64,000 bases of DNA from Arcuatula senhousia (lineage: Eukaryota; Mollusca; Bivalvia; Mytilida; Mytilidae): assembly GCA_963971305.1 (NCBI GenBank), contig OZ020306.1, forward strand, positions 41,375,512 through 41,439,511, in the 5' to 3' direction. Below are positions 12,902-23,326 of this stretch, one piece after another. A program made the translations under genes and the position numbers. Numbering within the stretch: the stretch's first letter is position 1; each line of letters opens with the position of its first letter. Below the pieces are notes generated by a model. The model was not told the DNA's origin. It did no database searches and was given only the letters and a program-made list of their open reading frames with translations.

Positions 12902-14151
12902 AACAGTCTGCCAAAAGTTAAGCACCACCCATTTTAAAATAGCACCCTCTTTTTATATTTTATTGAAATATTCTCATCTTTTGCACACAAGAACCTTTGG
13001 GTATTAGCTCGATTTGTATCCTACAAAACTTGAAAGATTTTTCAGAATATTGGTACATAGTATTGTTTGAATTTACCCTATCCTGAATTCAAGTTTCAGA
13101 GATCGATAGAAGAAGCAGAGAATGAAAGCAAAACTATTTTTCAAAGAACCTTTCACATGACACTTCCTTAATTTGTCGCGTTTTCAATCACATCAAACGA
13201 CAAATATGAGTTTTTAATGGGTTTTGCAGGTTTTGGGGACCTCTTAAAAAAGTCTGCTTTTTCCCGACTTTCTGACCATGTTTATTTCCAAATGCTAATT
13301 TTTCTTTTAAAACCACATGGAAATAAAACCCTTACTTTTCGATGATGATAAAATAAGGTTGTTTATAAAGGTTTATCAAAGATTTAAGCAAAACATCTTT
13401 TTTTCATGGTTTTTAAGAAAATGTCTTTTTTTCGTAAAAATCAAAAAAATGAGCTAAAACTGTTTCCAGAAAGACATTTCTGTCATAAAAATTGTGTGAT
13501 CTTAACACTTGTTAAGTAACAGTTTTGTGTGGAGAAGGATAAACATGTCGGTGAACTTTCATAGTGATGAATGGACATTTTCTTCCAAAAATGGATTTTA
13601 CAGAAAATGAGATTTTAGAAAAGTGATGTTTTTGACAGAGAACAAACACCATTGCTCGCACAAATTAATACGACAGTAAATTTTGAATTTTCTGACGCAA
13701 AAAGTGTCCATTCCAAATCCATTTTCTAAGGGCAGCATCCTTTTTTCAGTTTGTGGCCTAAAATTTGACCAGAAAAAATTTACCCCTCTTTTCAACAATT
13801 TGTGCTGGGTTTTGTTTTGTCATTTTAATGAATATGTTTTAACAATATGTATTACTGTAAAACATCAAGCCAACTTAAAGAACACACAACTTAAACTGGA
13901 CAAAATTTGAATTTGTCGCCAAAGTTTTTCTAAGAAACATTTTAGACGTTAAATCATGTTCTGTTTGAAGTGTCTTTTCACTTAAGATTTCTATCACTGG
14001 CGAATACCCTTTGGTGTAACATAACTTCGAAATGTATGTTTTAGGAACACACATTTAAAATATATCATATCATTTACTGGCGTTTGCATTTTAACTTTGA
14101 AATTGTACTTATAAAAATACATAGGGTGGTGCTTAACTTATGGCGGAGTGT
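12902..14151. mobile_element. 1.25-kb Tc1/mariner-like non-autonomous element
   Basis: The left end ACAGTCTGCCAAAAGTTAAG, CACCACCC (from 12,903) is an inverted match, with about four differences, to GGGTGGTGCTTAACTTATGG, CGGAGTGT (ending 14,151). TA dinucleotides flank both ends. The AAAAGTTAAGCACC terminus is of the Tc1-like style. No transposase is recognisable: the 60-75-residue frames at 13598-13910 have no catalytic motif. Inserted into the right foldback arm. Confidence 0.75.
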
Positions 14152-15639
14152 ATATATAAAACGTTAAGTATTCGTCAAATATAAAGTAGTTATTTTTCGG
14201 GCATAAAATCCCTTTACACCTTATAGAACTATTTGATGAAGCTACATACCAAATATCAAGAGGCTGTGACATGTAGAAGAAAATGAGATGTGGAATAAGT
14301 GTACGCGACACAGCCTACATTATAAACGTATATTTTAAATATCCACAGTGTAGTTGCCTAGAAAATTGTGACGAAATTTTGTGACGCCGCAGGACGCAGG
14401 GCGATGACGCAGGACGACAGATAGTGCAAAAGTAGCCCCTATAAGTCGCTTCTGCAACACGTTGCAGACGACATAAAAAGATGAAATATCTTGCAAATAC
14501 ACACCGGAAAAAGCAATATCTTGCATATTATACGTCTACGAAACTTTATTACAAAACGGGTTATTACATTTCCAAATTTTGTTACAAAACGGGTTGACAA
14601 ATTCAACCTGTCTTGTAATAAATCTAAATTTATCAAACATTGTTTAGAATGTTGAAAAATTTAAATACACACTTTCTATGTATAGGTTCTTCTCTGTCTG
14701 ATATGACAATTTGAAGAAAATGTAATAGCGGGAAAACTCACGTCAAGATATAATTACCATTTGGTTACTCAATTCTTACGTAAAATATCAAACTACTTTG
14801 ATGCCGTTTTTATCAATGAATAAATCTGTTTTGCTTTTTACCCTTCAAAAAAGAAACAAGTCGAAAAGTGCCAATTTCAATCTAGAAAAATGAGATATCT
14901 TACATGTAGTCTTAATAACTTTATTACAAAATGAGTTATTACAATTCAAAATTTTGTTACAAAACGGGTTGACAAATTCAACCCTTCTTGTAATACATAT
15001 AAATTTATAGACTCATAGTATACGTCTTAGAAACTTTATTACAAAATGGGTTATTACATTTCCAAATTTTGTTACAAAACGGGTTGACAAATTCAACCCG
15101 TTTTGTAATAAATCTAAATCTATCAAACATAGTTTAGAATGTTGAAAAATTTAAACACATACTTTCTATGTATATGTTCTTACTTTAGAATGTTGGAAAG
15201 TTAAACACAGACTTTACATATATTGGTTTTTTCTTCGGTCAGGGTTGGCAATTCAATATCTCCACTCTAAGGTAGTTATATTTTGTTTTAAAATTGGAAC
15301 ATTGGCGAGTTATGTAGAACTTAAATTAAATTATGAAAAGTGGAGATATATTTAAATACACAATTTAGTGAAAAGAGCCCTGTTTCTTACATGATATCTT
15401 GAAGAAACCTTAAAAGTAAGAAAAATCGTAAAGCACGAACTACTTTCGTCAAAATATAATTTCAAACAGTTATTTTATTCCTTTTATAATTTCAAACAAC
15501 TCTGATGCCGTTTTTATAAATAATTAAATCATTTTTAGTGTAAACACAGAAAAAAAGAAACAAGTTGAAAAGTATCACACTAGAAAAATAATAAATGTAC
15601 AAATGTAACACATAGACTTATACAGATGGGACAAGTCTA

Positions 15640-15905
15640 AACCTGAACTAAAGGTAAATTAAAGCAGACTTTAGGTCCGTTTGTCTGGTAGGCTATAGCT
15701 GTCCAAAGAGTGAACTTTGGTCAGCTCAAAGCAGGCCGTGGTCCGCTTTCCTGGTCAGGTCTGCTATGAAATGTGTACCAGAGCGGACCGGACCACAAGT
15801 CAGGTCAGCTTTGAACTGACATGTCCTCAGGTCTTGTCAGATAGAACCAGACCGAAAGCTGTCCAGAGCTGACCTGACCAGAGGACAGATCCGCTTTACA
15901 CAGCT
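15640..15905 (-). repeat. Second copy of the GC-richer cryptic repeat block
   Basis: Reverse-complement partner of 6,556-6,790, with the same order of AGCTGACC/GGTCCGCT-like words and flanked on one side by the shared GACTTATACAGATGGGAC. The two copies have diverged by scattered substitutions. Confidence 0.65.
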
Positions 15906-17140
15906 TTTTATACAGTGGAAAGGATTGCAAGTTAATTAATCGGTCGTCAATTAAAAAAAAACTATTGCAATTTGCATATTCATTTTATTATTCTTATCTA
16001 GTTAATAAATGTTTACTTGAAATAAAACAAAAAATAAATTATTATAATTTTAATGTTAAAATATAATAATTTTCACTTTAAATATTGATTATATAAATCC
16101 ATCTTAATTAATCAATTTGATTAATTATCTATTGATTATTTATTTATTTCTTATATATATACGTATCAAAAACTTTATTACAAAACGGGTATTAACGTTT
16201 CAAAATTCTATTACAAAATGGATTGACAAATTCAACCCGTTTTGTAATCAATCTAAATCTTTCAAACATAGGTACATGTATATTTAATAAATTTAAAGCT
16301 ATCAAACATACGTATATGTAATAAATCAAAATCTATCAAACATATGATATGTAATAAATATAAATTTATCAAACATAGGTATATGTAATAGATCAAAATC
16401 TATCAAACATACGTATATGTAATAAATCTAAATCTATCAAACATACGTATACTTTCGAGGATGAATAATATAATTAAATACACGATTGGGTAAAAAAAAG
16501 CACGTGTGCCTGATAAGATATTTTTGAGAAAATGTAATAGCGGGAAAACTCACGTCAACATATAATTACCAAACACGAATCATCTCAACTGACATAATTT
16601 TGAATTTTGCTACCAGTAGCTGACATCGAAAGAAAAAACTTGTTTAGATACCGTATAAGACGTATTTCCTGATAAAGTTGGTCTAAAGCCGACCACGGAG
16701 ACAACGGTGTCTGGTCAAAATATTTGAAAAATTAGTACAAACCCTGGCATATCAAATAAGTTGTGAAACATGCACCTCATATGCTGGTCAGTTTTTTTTC
16801 CAGATTAGGAAAATTAATGATTTAAAAAAGAAGTCTCTTCTGCCCTATGCTGTTGTACTAGTCAAATTCAAGATGAGAATCTAAGAAAGACGTCAAGCAA
16901 GTAGATTATGTGTTTTTAATCTCTAATGTGGCTTCTGAAATAGACCAATAAAGAATATCAGATTTCCAATTTAACAAACAAATACCAGATAATTTTGCAT
17001 GGTTTTTACTTAATAATAATCTGTTGAGAAATGGTATGGAAATAATTCTTGATAAATAAAAACATTAATTCATGTGAATATGGAAATTATTTAATCCAGA
17101 AATGCTTTTGAATATAATCACTCTAAAGACTCAATCTTAA

Positions 17141-17560
17141 GGGGGCTCGAGGGTCTAAATTTGAAATTATAGATTTTTCTATAATTTGGCACACTTATAG
17201 TTCTTTTATGTATGGATTAAAAAATATGCAATAAAAAATGGGAGTCACCGTTCATTTTAACCCGCTATTAAGGTTCTCGAAATAAGCTATTTTCCATCTA
17301 TTTTATATTGATTATATAGGAAAAATGATAATTTAAAGCTTAAAAATGACATAGAAAAAAATCTAAACAACAGAATTTCTTCAAATTTGCAAAGAATTTG
17401 TTTAAATGCATTCTTCAATTTGAATTAATTAAAGAAAGGGGTCACCGTGCAAATAAAAACATTAAATTAAAAAAAAACTGCTGGAATTTTGCCAATTTTT
17501 CACACAAAATATAAAGAAAATGAGGATTTCAATGTAAAGCATGGCATAGAGAAAAAAATT
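17141..17560. other. Short low-information stretch between foldback and nested block
   Basis: It begins GGGGGCTCGAGGGTCTAAAT just outside the foldback end. Two GGGGTCACCGTGC/GGGAGTCACCGTTC-like words (about 17,240 and 17,440) suggest a degenerate two-copy repeat. No gene seen. Confidence 0.4.
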
Positions 17561-17680
17561 AACAAAAGTTTGGAAACATATTGTTTTTACTCTGTTTCTT
17601 ATTAAGTCGCCCAAAAACTAAGTTTTGGCGACTTATTGTTTTTACCCCGTTTCTTCTTCTTATTATTATTATTATTATTA

Positions 17681-17730
17681 TGTCCCCGAACACGAAGTGT
17701 CGGGGACATATTGTTTTTGCTCGGTTTCTT
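17681..17730 (+). mobile_element. Unpaired B-type left module (B1)
   Basis: A 50-base module: hairpin GTCCCCG(A)ACAC, GAA loop, GTGTCGGGGAC, then ATATTGTTTTTGCTCGGTTT and CTT. It is identical to the next module at 17,741. It is the only module in the block with no body or right end, so it may be a slippage duplicate of its neighbour, or its body was deleted. Confidence 0.8.
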
Positions 17731-17740
17731 ATTATTATTA

Positions 17741-19477
17741 TGTCCCCGAACACGAAGTGTCGGGGACATATTGTTTTTGCTCGGTTTCTTATTATTATAT
17801 CTCCCAAACACTATGTTTGGGAGATATGTTGTTTTTACTCTGTTTCTTATTATTATTATTCTTTTTTTTTTCTTCCGGACATGAACGTGTCCGGACCGGT
17901 TCTCAAAAACTACTCAATGGATCTTCATGAAACTTTGTATGTTGGTAGAGGGGGTCTCAAAGGTGGGAATGCAAAAATCAGAATTTTCAAAATGGCTGCC
18001 GTTTCCATGGAAATAATATAAGGTCATAATATAGGACATTGTGATATCTCGGTTACCTAGGTGCGCAGGGTTCTGAAATTTTGCAGGTTAATAGTGCAAA
18101 AGGAGCTCTTTAATAATACGAAAAAAAAATTTGAAGCGATATTTACGGTTTTCGAGTTATTCACGAAAATGTGATTTTTCGGTCCCAAAAATGGGAAAAT
18201 TGTCAAAATGCTACGATTTCGACAAAATTTGGATTATAGATGTTTGAAATGATGGCGAGTTAGGTTGCAATGTCGAAATTTATGCAAAAGTGACAATATG
18301 CGTACGTTTGGGAGATATTTTTGTGTTGGGCATCCCCAACACAGTCAACACTAGTTATTATTATTCTTTTTCTTAGTATTCTTTAGTGTGAACTTGTCCG
18401 ATGTTTTTAAGAACACTGTTTAAGGTAGGAGGCTGAAACTAAATATGTCAAGAGTATGGAGTGTGAAATTATGCATCTGATTTTTTCGTACGAAATGGAC
18501 GACCCCTTATAGGGTAAAAGGGGGCCTGAAAATGGCTTCTCGAAATCAAAGTTTTATTTTTAACGGCATTTATAAACCGGCCGGATTATTGAAAATATGT
18601 TTATATATAAATTAGGTACTTACAAGAGGAATCATTCATGAAAAGAATTTTTAAAATCGGACTTACCGTTTTCAAAATTTTGCAAAAAAATGAAAAAAGT
18701 TTTTAAAAGGGAGATAATCCAAATTGAATTTTGGGAAATTTTTTAAACTTCATTATTTTTAAATGAAAATTTGTATTTAAGGTAATTGGAGTATGCCGAG
18801 ATTATTTTTGGTATCAATTTTTTTTTATCGTCCGCCATTTTCAAAAATGGCCGCCATTTCTGGTAAAAATTGAACTTACTCTGATTTTAACGAAAATTGA
18901 TATCTAAGGGTTTTGAAGGATGGCGAATTGATGCGCGATGTCAAAAATGTCGAAAAATTCAAAATGGCCGCCACTTCCGGTAAAAATTAAACCTACTCTG
19001 ATTTTAACGCAAATTTATATCTAAGGATTTTAAAGGATGGCGAATTGATGCGCGTTGTCAAAAATGTCGAAAAATTCAAAATGGCCGCCACTTCCGGTAA
19101 AAAATCAACTTGCTCCGATTTTAACCAAAATTGATATTTAGGGGTTTTGAATGATAACGAATTGAGGCGCTTTGTCGAAAAATTCAAAATGGCCGCCACT
19201 TCCGGTAAAGATTTAACTTGCTCCTATTTTAACGAAAATTTGTATCTAGGGGTTTTGAAGGATAGTGAATTGAGACGTGTTGTCGAAAATGTCGAATATT
19301 TCAAAATGGCTGCCACTTTTGGAAAAATTCAACTTGTTCAAATTTAAACGAAAATTGATATTTAAGTATTATAATGGATGGTGAACAGAAAAATGTGTTC
19401 AAAGAAGCCAGACATTAACAAAGAGGGGTACGTGAGGGGACATCTGTGACTCGCTTTGCGATCACAATTATACCTAG
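17741..19477 (+). mobile_element. Nested element B2 (B family)
   Basis: Left module 17,741-17,790. Body and right end 18,355-19,477, starting TTCTTTTTCTTAGTATTCTT and AGTGTGAACTTGTCCGATG, followed by core monomers of ~117 bp (18,780-19,370, with CCGGTAAAA and AAAATGGCCGCCACTT), then GGGGTACGTGAGGGGACAT, a hairpin TGTGACTCGC/GCGATCACA, and CTAG. C1 is inserted between its two pieces, in its (TTA)n. Confidence 0.8.
17798..18354 (+). mobile_element. Complete nested element C1 (C family)
   Basis: Intact and uninterrupted. Left module TATCTCCCAAACACTATGTT, TGGGAGATA (17,798-17,848); (TTA)n; a second hairpin TCCGGACA, TGAACG, TGTCCGGA; a body with ATATCTCGGTTACCTAGGTG; right tip GTTTGGGAGATA; a terminal hairpin with arms TGTGTTGGG and CCCAACACA (18,322-18,343); CTAG at 18,351-18,354. 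This is a type copy for the family: about 557 bp with no coding capacity. Confidence 0.85.
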
Positions 19478-20595
19478 TTATTATTATTTTTTTTATTCTT
19501 AACAGTTACTTTTCCGGAAGATTGCCGTAGCAGTGATTGAGATAGGGGCTTGATATTTGGCACACATATAGATCATCTAAAGCGGGGTTGCAGTGGTTGG
19601 ACAAATGTTTCAATATGGCCGTCATTTCAAAATGGCTGCCGTTCTAAAAAATAGTAACATCAAGAAATATTTATCGGATCATCTTTAAAATGATATTTAA
19701 GGGTAAATGGGGTGTCCTAATCTCAAATCTGGAATCAAAATGTTTGTCCGTGATTTTGTTCCAAAATGGCGGCCATGTAACAACACCCGCCCCCATGAAA
19801 AGTCATCAATTTTGTCCGAAGGTATAGTCTGACATGCTTTAAATGAGATTAATGAAACTTTGCAGAGTGATTAAGCACCATCTGAAGTTGTGCAAGTGGT
19901 TTGGAAATTTATCAAAATGGCCGCCGTTTCAAAATGGCGGCCAAAAATCGGCAAATTTTCAAAATGGTCGGATTTCAACGAAATTTGATTTCTAGGCATA
20001 TTTTGATGCGCAGAATTGAATGGAATACTATCTAAAGGCGATTTTGGGCGACTTGTGTGTTGGCATCCCAACACGATTATTTTCAATTATTATTATTATT
20101 ATTATTATTCTTTTTCTTCTTTATCCCGCCATGAATGTGTCCGGTAGTTTTCTTGAAAACGCCTTGAGGGATTTGCACGATTGCACATTGTAGGAAGGTA
20201 GATAGGTTACTTGAGTTGTTGAGGGACTTTTAAAAAATTCCAAAATAGCCGTCGTTTCCGTGTAATTGGCGAAAGTTCAAAATATAGGACATTGCAATAT
20301 CTCGGTAACCTAGGTGCGTAGGAGGCTGAAATTTTGTAGGTGAATAGAGCAAAAGGAGCTCTTCAATAATACGAAAAAAAATTGAAGTGATATATACGGT
20401 TTTCGAGTTATTTGCGAAAATGTGATTTTTCGAGCACGAATATGCGAAAATCGTCAAAATGCTTCGATATTGACATAATTTTGTATCTAGGGGTTTTAAA
20501 AGATGGCGAATCATAATACGAGGTCAAAAATGGGTTCGTTTGGGAGACATTTTTGTGTTGGGCATCCCCAACACAGTCAGCACTTGTTATTATTA

Positions 20596-20643
20596 TGTCC
20601 CCGAACACGAAGTGTCGGGGACATATTGTTTTTGCTCGGTTTC

Positions 20644-20680
<37 letters not shown>

Positions 20681-20729
20681 GTCCCCGAACACGAAGTGTC
20701 GGGGACATATTGTTTTTGCTCTGTTTCTT
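20596..20729 (+). mobile_element. Two open B-type left modules (B3, B4)
   Basis: Modules at 20,596-20,645 and 20,680-20,729, separated by (TTA)n. In the bracket reading they are not closed within the window; their bodies should lie beyond 64,000. B4 has CTCTG where the others have CTCGG. Confidence 0.75.
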
Positions 20730-21821
20730 ATTATTATGTCCCCGGACACGAAGTGTCGGGGACATATTGTTTTTGCTCGGTTTCTTATTATGTCCCCGAA
20801 CACAAAGTGTCGGGGACATATTGTTTTTGCTCGGTTTCTTATTATTATTATTATTATTATTCTCGGTATTCTTTAGTGTGAACTTGTCGCACCAATTAAA
20901 AAAAGATCTTTGAAGGTAGGAAGCTGAAACTTCATATATCAAGAGTATGGAGTGTGAAATTGTGCAATCTTTTTTTTCGCCGTAATCAAACGACCCCTTA
21001 TAGGGTAATTTGGGGCCTGAAAATGGCTCCTCGAAATCAAAGTTTTATTTTTAGCGGCATTTCTAAACCAGCTGGAATATTAAAAATCTGTTTGCATATA
21101 AAATAGGTACTTACAAGAGGTATCATTCAAAAAAAGAATTTTGAAAATCGGACTTACGGTTTTCAAAATTTTGGAATAAAACGAAAAAAAGTTTTTAAAA
21201 GGGAGATAATCCAAATTGAATTCTAGGAAAATTTTTAAAATCTATTATTTTTAAATGAATATTTGTATTTAAGGAACTGGGGTATGCCAAGTTTATTTCT
21301 GGTATCAAAATTTTTTTATCGGCCGCCATTTTCAAAATGGCCGCCACTTTAATGGATTATTGGAAAAAAATTAAACTTTATTATTTTTAAATGAAAATTT
21401 GTATTTAAGGTAATTGGGGTATGCCGAGTTCATTTCTAATATTAAAAAAAATTATCGGCCGCCATTTTCAAAATGGCCGCCACTTCCGGTAAAAAGTTAA
21501 ACTTGCTCCGATTATAACGAAAATTGATATCTAGGGGTTTTAAAGGATGGCGAATTGAGGCGTGAAGTCGAAAATGTCGAAAAATTCAAAATGGCTGCCT
21601 TTTCTGATATTTCAACTTGCTCCGATTTTAACGAAAATTGATATACTGTACTGGAATATGTGTTGGAAAGACACAGTTTACATATTTTCAAATTTAACAA
21701 CGTTTGGCTGTTTCTTCAAAAATTGATAAATTTATCTGTTTGGTCATTGTAATAGTATTTTTTGGCATTTTTTTTTTATCAAATTTAATATTCTACCGGT
21801 TTTCCAAGTTGTCTACTCCTA

Positions 21822-21863
21822 GCGTGTCTGATGAAGGTTAATCCAGAAAAGCGCTTCACACGC
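21822..21863 (+). ncRNA. Hammerhead ribozyme-like motif, copy 1
   Basis: Stem I GCGTGT (21,822-21,827) pairs perfectly with ACACGC (21,858-21,863). The core box CTGATGA is 21,828-21,834 and the GAA box 21,846-21,848. Stem III is minimal (AA/TT around GCGC). The predicted cleavage follows C21857 in the triplet TTC. Stem II is weak: GG/CC with an A-A mismatch where a G-C pair is usual. All invariant core residues are present. A very short stem III is typical of retrozyme and Penelope hammerheads. Activity is not shown. Confidence 0.6.
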
Positions 21864-22213
21864 AGTGAAATTTTGCTTTTGTACATTTATTAAAATCATT
21901 TCAATATGTGCATTGTGTCTTTTTGGCACATATTCCATATTCTTTCGTTTTTAATATTATTTTAGAGTTTGGCTTTAGTGCCGTGTGGGGGTCGTAGAAA
22001 GCTTCCCCGTGCTTCAGTTGTATGCTCTTATATATTTTCGAGTACTGGAATATGTGTTGGAAAGGCACAGTTTACATATTTCCAAATTTAACAACGTTTG
22101 GCTGTTTCTTCAAAAATTGATAAATTTATCTGTTTGGTCATTGTGGTAGTATTTTTTGGCATTTTTTTAATCAAATTTAATATTCTACCGGTTTTCCAAG
22201 TTTTCTACTCCTA

Positions 22214-22255
22214 GCGTGTCTGATGAAGGTTAATCAAGAAAAGCGCTTCAGACGC
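22214..22255 (+). ncRNA. Hammerhead ribozyme-like motif, copy 2 (partly decayed)
   Basis: Same layout: GCGTGT 22,214-22,219, CTGATGA 22,220-22,226, GAA 22,238-22,240, predicted cleavage after C22249. Stem I partner is AGACGC, which breaks one pair, and stem II has CA for CC. Probably less active than copy 1. Confidence 0.5.
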
Positions 22256-22468
22256 AGTGAAATTTTGCTTTTGTACATTTATTAAAATCATTTCAATATG
22301 TGCATCGTGTCTTTTTGGCACACATTCCATATTCTTTCGTTTTTAATATCTAAGCTTTATATTGGATGGCGAACAGAAAAATATTCTTGAATAAGCCGGA
22401 TATAAACTATGAGGGGTACGTGAGGGGACATTTGTGACTCGCTTTGCGATCACAATTATACCTAGTTA

Positions 22469-23008
22469 TATCTCCCAAACACTATGTTTGGGAGATATAT
22501 TGTTTTTACTCTGTTTCTTATTATTATTCTTCTTTTTTTTCTTCTTCCGGACATGAACGTTTCCGAGCTGGTTCTCAATAACTACTCAATGGATCTTCAT
22601 GAAATTTTATATGTTGATAGAGTGGGTCCCAAAGGTGTGCATGCATTTATCGGAATTTTCAAAATGACTGCTGTTTCCATGGAAACGAGATAAGGTCATA
22701 ATATAGGACATTGCGATATCTCGGTTACCTAGGTGCGCAGGGTTCTGAAATTTTGCAGGGTGATAGAGCAAAAGGAGCTCTTTAATAATACGAAAAAAAA
22801 AATTGAAGCGATATTTACGGTTTTCGAGTTATTCGGTCCTAAAAATGGACAAATTTACAAAATGCTAAGATTTCGAAAAAATTTTGTATTTTGGGGTTTT
22901 AAATGATGGCGAGTTAGGATGCGATATCAAAATTTATGCAAGAGTGACAATATGCGTACGTTTGGGAGATATTGTTGTGTTGGGCATCCCCAACACAGTC
23001 AACACTAG
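22469..23008 (+). mobile_element. Complete nested element C2
   Basis: Left module 22,469-22,519; the second hairpin is degraded (TTCCGGACATGAACGTTTCC); body with ATATCTCGGTTACCTAGGTG; right tip GTTTGGGAGATA, hairpin, CTAG at 23,005-23,008. It lies directly against the right end of B6, in the same (TTA)n. Confidence 0.85.
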
Positions 23009-23326
23009 TTACTATTTGTTTTATTATTATTAAGTCGCCCAAAACAAAGTTTGGGAGACTTATTGTTTTTGCACCGTTTCTTATTATTATTATTATGTCC
23101 CCGAACACGAAGTGTCGGGGACATATTGTTTTTGCTCGGTTTCTTATTATGTCCCCGAACACGAAGTGTCGGGGACATATTGTTTTTGCTCGGTTTCTTA
23201 TTATTATGTCCCCGAACACGAAGTGTCGGGGACATATTGTTTTTGCTCGGTTTCTTCTTATTATTATTATGTCCCCGAACACGAAGTGTCGGGGACATAT
23301 TGTTTTTGCTCGGTTTCTTATTATTA

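Larger units (their letters stand above)
11931..17140 (-). repeat. Right arm of the foldback inverted repeat
   Basis: It is the reverse complement of 5,750-9,375 in landmark order: units with palindromic AACCCGTTTTGTAATAAATC (about 12,070, 12,385, 14,580, 15,075, 16,190), the cryptic GC-rich block, then the outer end at 17,140. It is longer than the left arm because of the insertion at 12,902-14,151 plus flanking sequence to about 14,480, and extra short units at 16,200-16,450 (repeated ATCTATCAAACATACGTATA). Confidence 0.8.
17604..20086 (+). mobile_element. Nested element G1 (G family)
   Basis: Left module 17,604-17,654 (AAGTCGCCC hairpin). Body plus right end 19,478-20,086, beginning TTCTTAACAGTTACTTTTCC and ending GATTTTGGGCGACTT, then the hairpin TGTGTTGGCATCCCAACAC. 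The terminus has mutated to TTTCAA where other G elements have CCTAG. GGGCGACTT is the exact inverse of the left tip AAGTCGCCC. Confidence 0.7.
17561..20586 (+). mobile_element. Nested element K0 (K family), outermost of first nest
   Basis: The decayed left module 17,561-17,600 (AAAGTTTGGAAACATATTG, then TTTTTACTCTGTTTCTT) has lost its first hairpin strand. Its body and right end are at 20,087-20,586: TCCCGCCATGAATGTGTCCG, a tail with GGGAGACATTTTTGTGTTGG, a hairpin with arms TGTGTTGGG and CCCAACACA, and terminus CTTG instead of CTAG. The same CTTG end and body start occur in K2 (43,554-44,387), which supports the pairing of two pieces 2.5 kb apart. Confidence 0.65.
21645..22345 (+). mobile_element. 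Candidate retrozyme: 1.8 tandem 394-bp monomers with hammerhead motifs
   Basis: The sequence TACTGGAATATGTGTTGGAA recurs at 21,649 and 22,043 (period 394): one full monomer and a 303-bp partial one. ATAT flanks both sides (21,641-21,644 and 22,346-22,349), a 4-bp target duplication confirmed by the empty-site sequence in the element at 57,231. Each ~310-bp block is bounded by an imperfect inverted repeat (GGAATATGTGTTGG and, inverted, GGCACATATTCC). Each holds a hammerhead-like core. Metazoan retrozymes are small tandem non-coding retroelements with type I hammerheads; this fits in size, dimeric form and target duplication. A miniature LTR element is the alternative reading. Confidence 0.65.
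20791..22465 (+). mobile_element. Nested element B6 carrying a retrozyme-like insertion
   Basis: Left module 20,791-20,840 (CACAAAGTG variant); the body starts TTCTCGGTATTCTTTAGTGT and GAACTTGTCGC; right end AGGGGACATTTGTGACTCGC, hairpin, CTAG at 22,462-22,465. The last core monomer is split by the 701-bp insertion at 21,645-22,345. The uninterrupted form is seen at about 57,230-57,260. Confidence 0.8.

Noticed and set aside
13598..13910. Transposase remnant in the Tc1-like element
   Set aside because: Neither short frame shows a catalytic DDE/D pattern or helix-turn-helix that I can recognise.
17559..18021. Overlapping open frames of 70-146 residues on both strands with YYYY, NNNN, IIII and LLLL runs
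   Set aside because: They are translations of (TTA)n and the ~60-base left modules in every frame. The same pseudo-peptides recur wherever modules recur, and no frame is preferred.
21645..22345. Miniature LTR retrotransposon (two ~300-bp direct repeats around ~85 bp)
   Set aside because: There is no primer-binding site or polypurine tract that I can see, and the target duplication and hammerhead motifs fit a tandem-monomer retrozyme better. Kept as the alternative in the feature entry.
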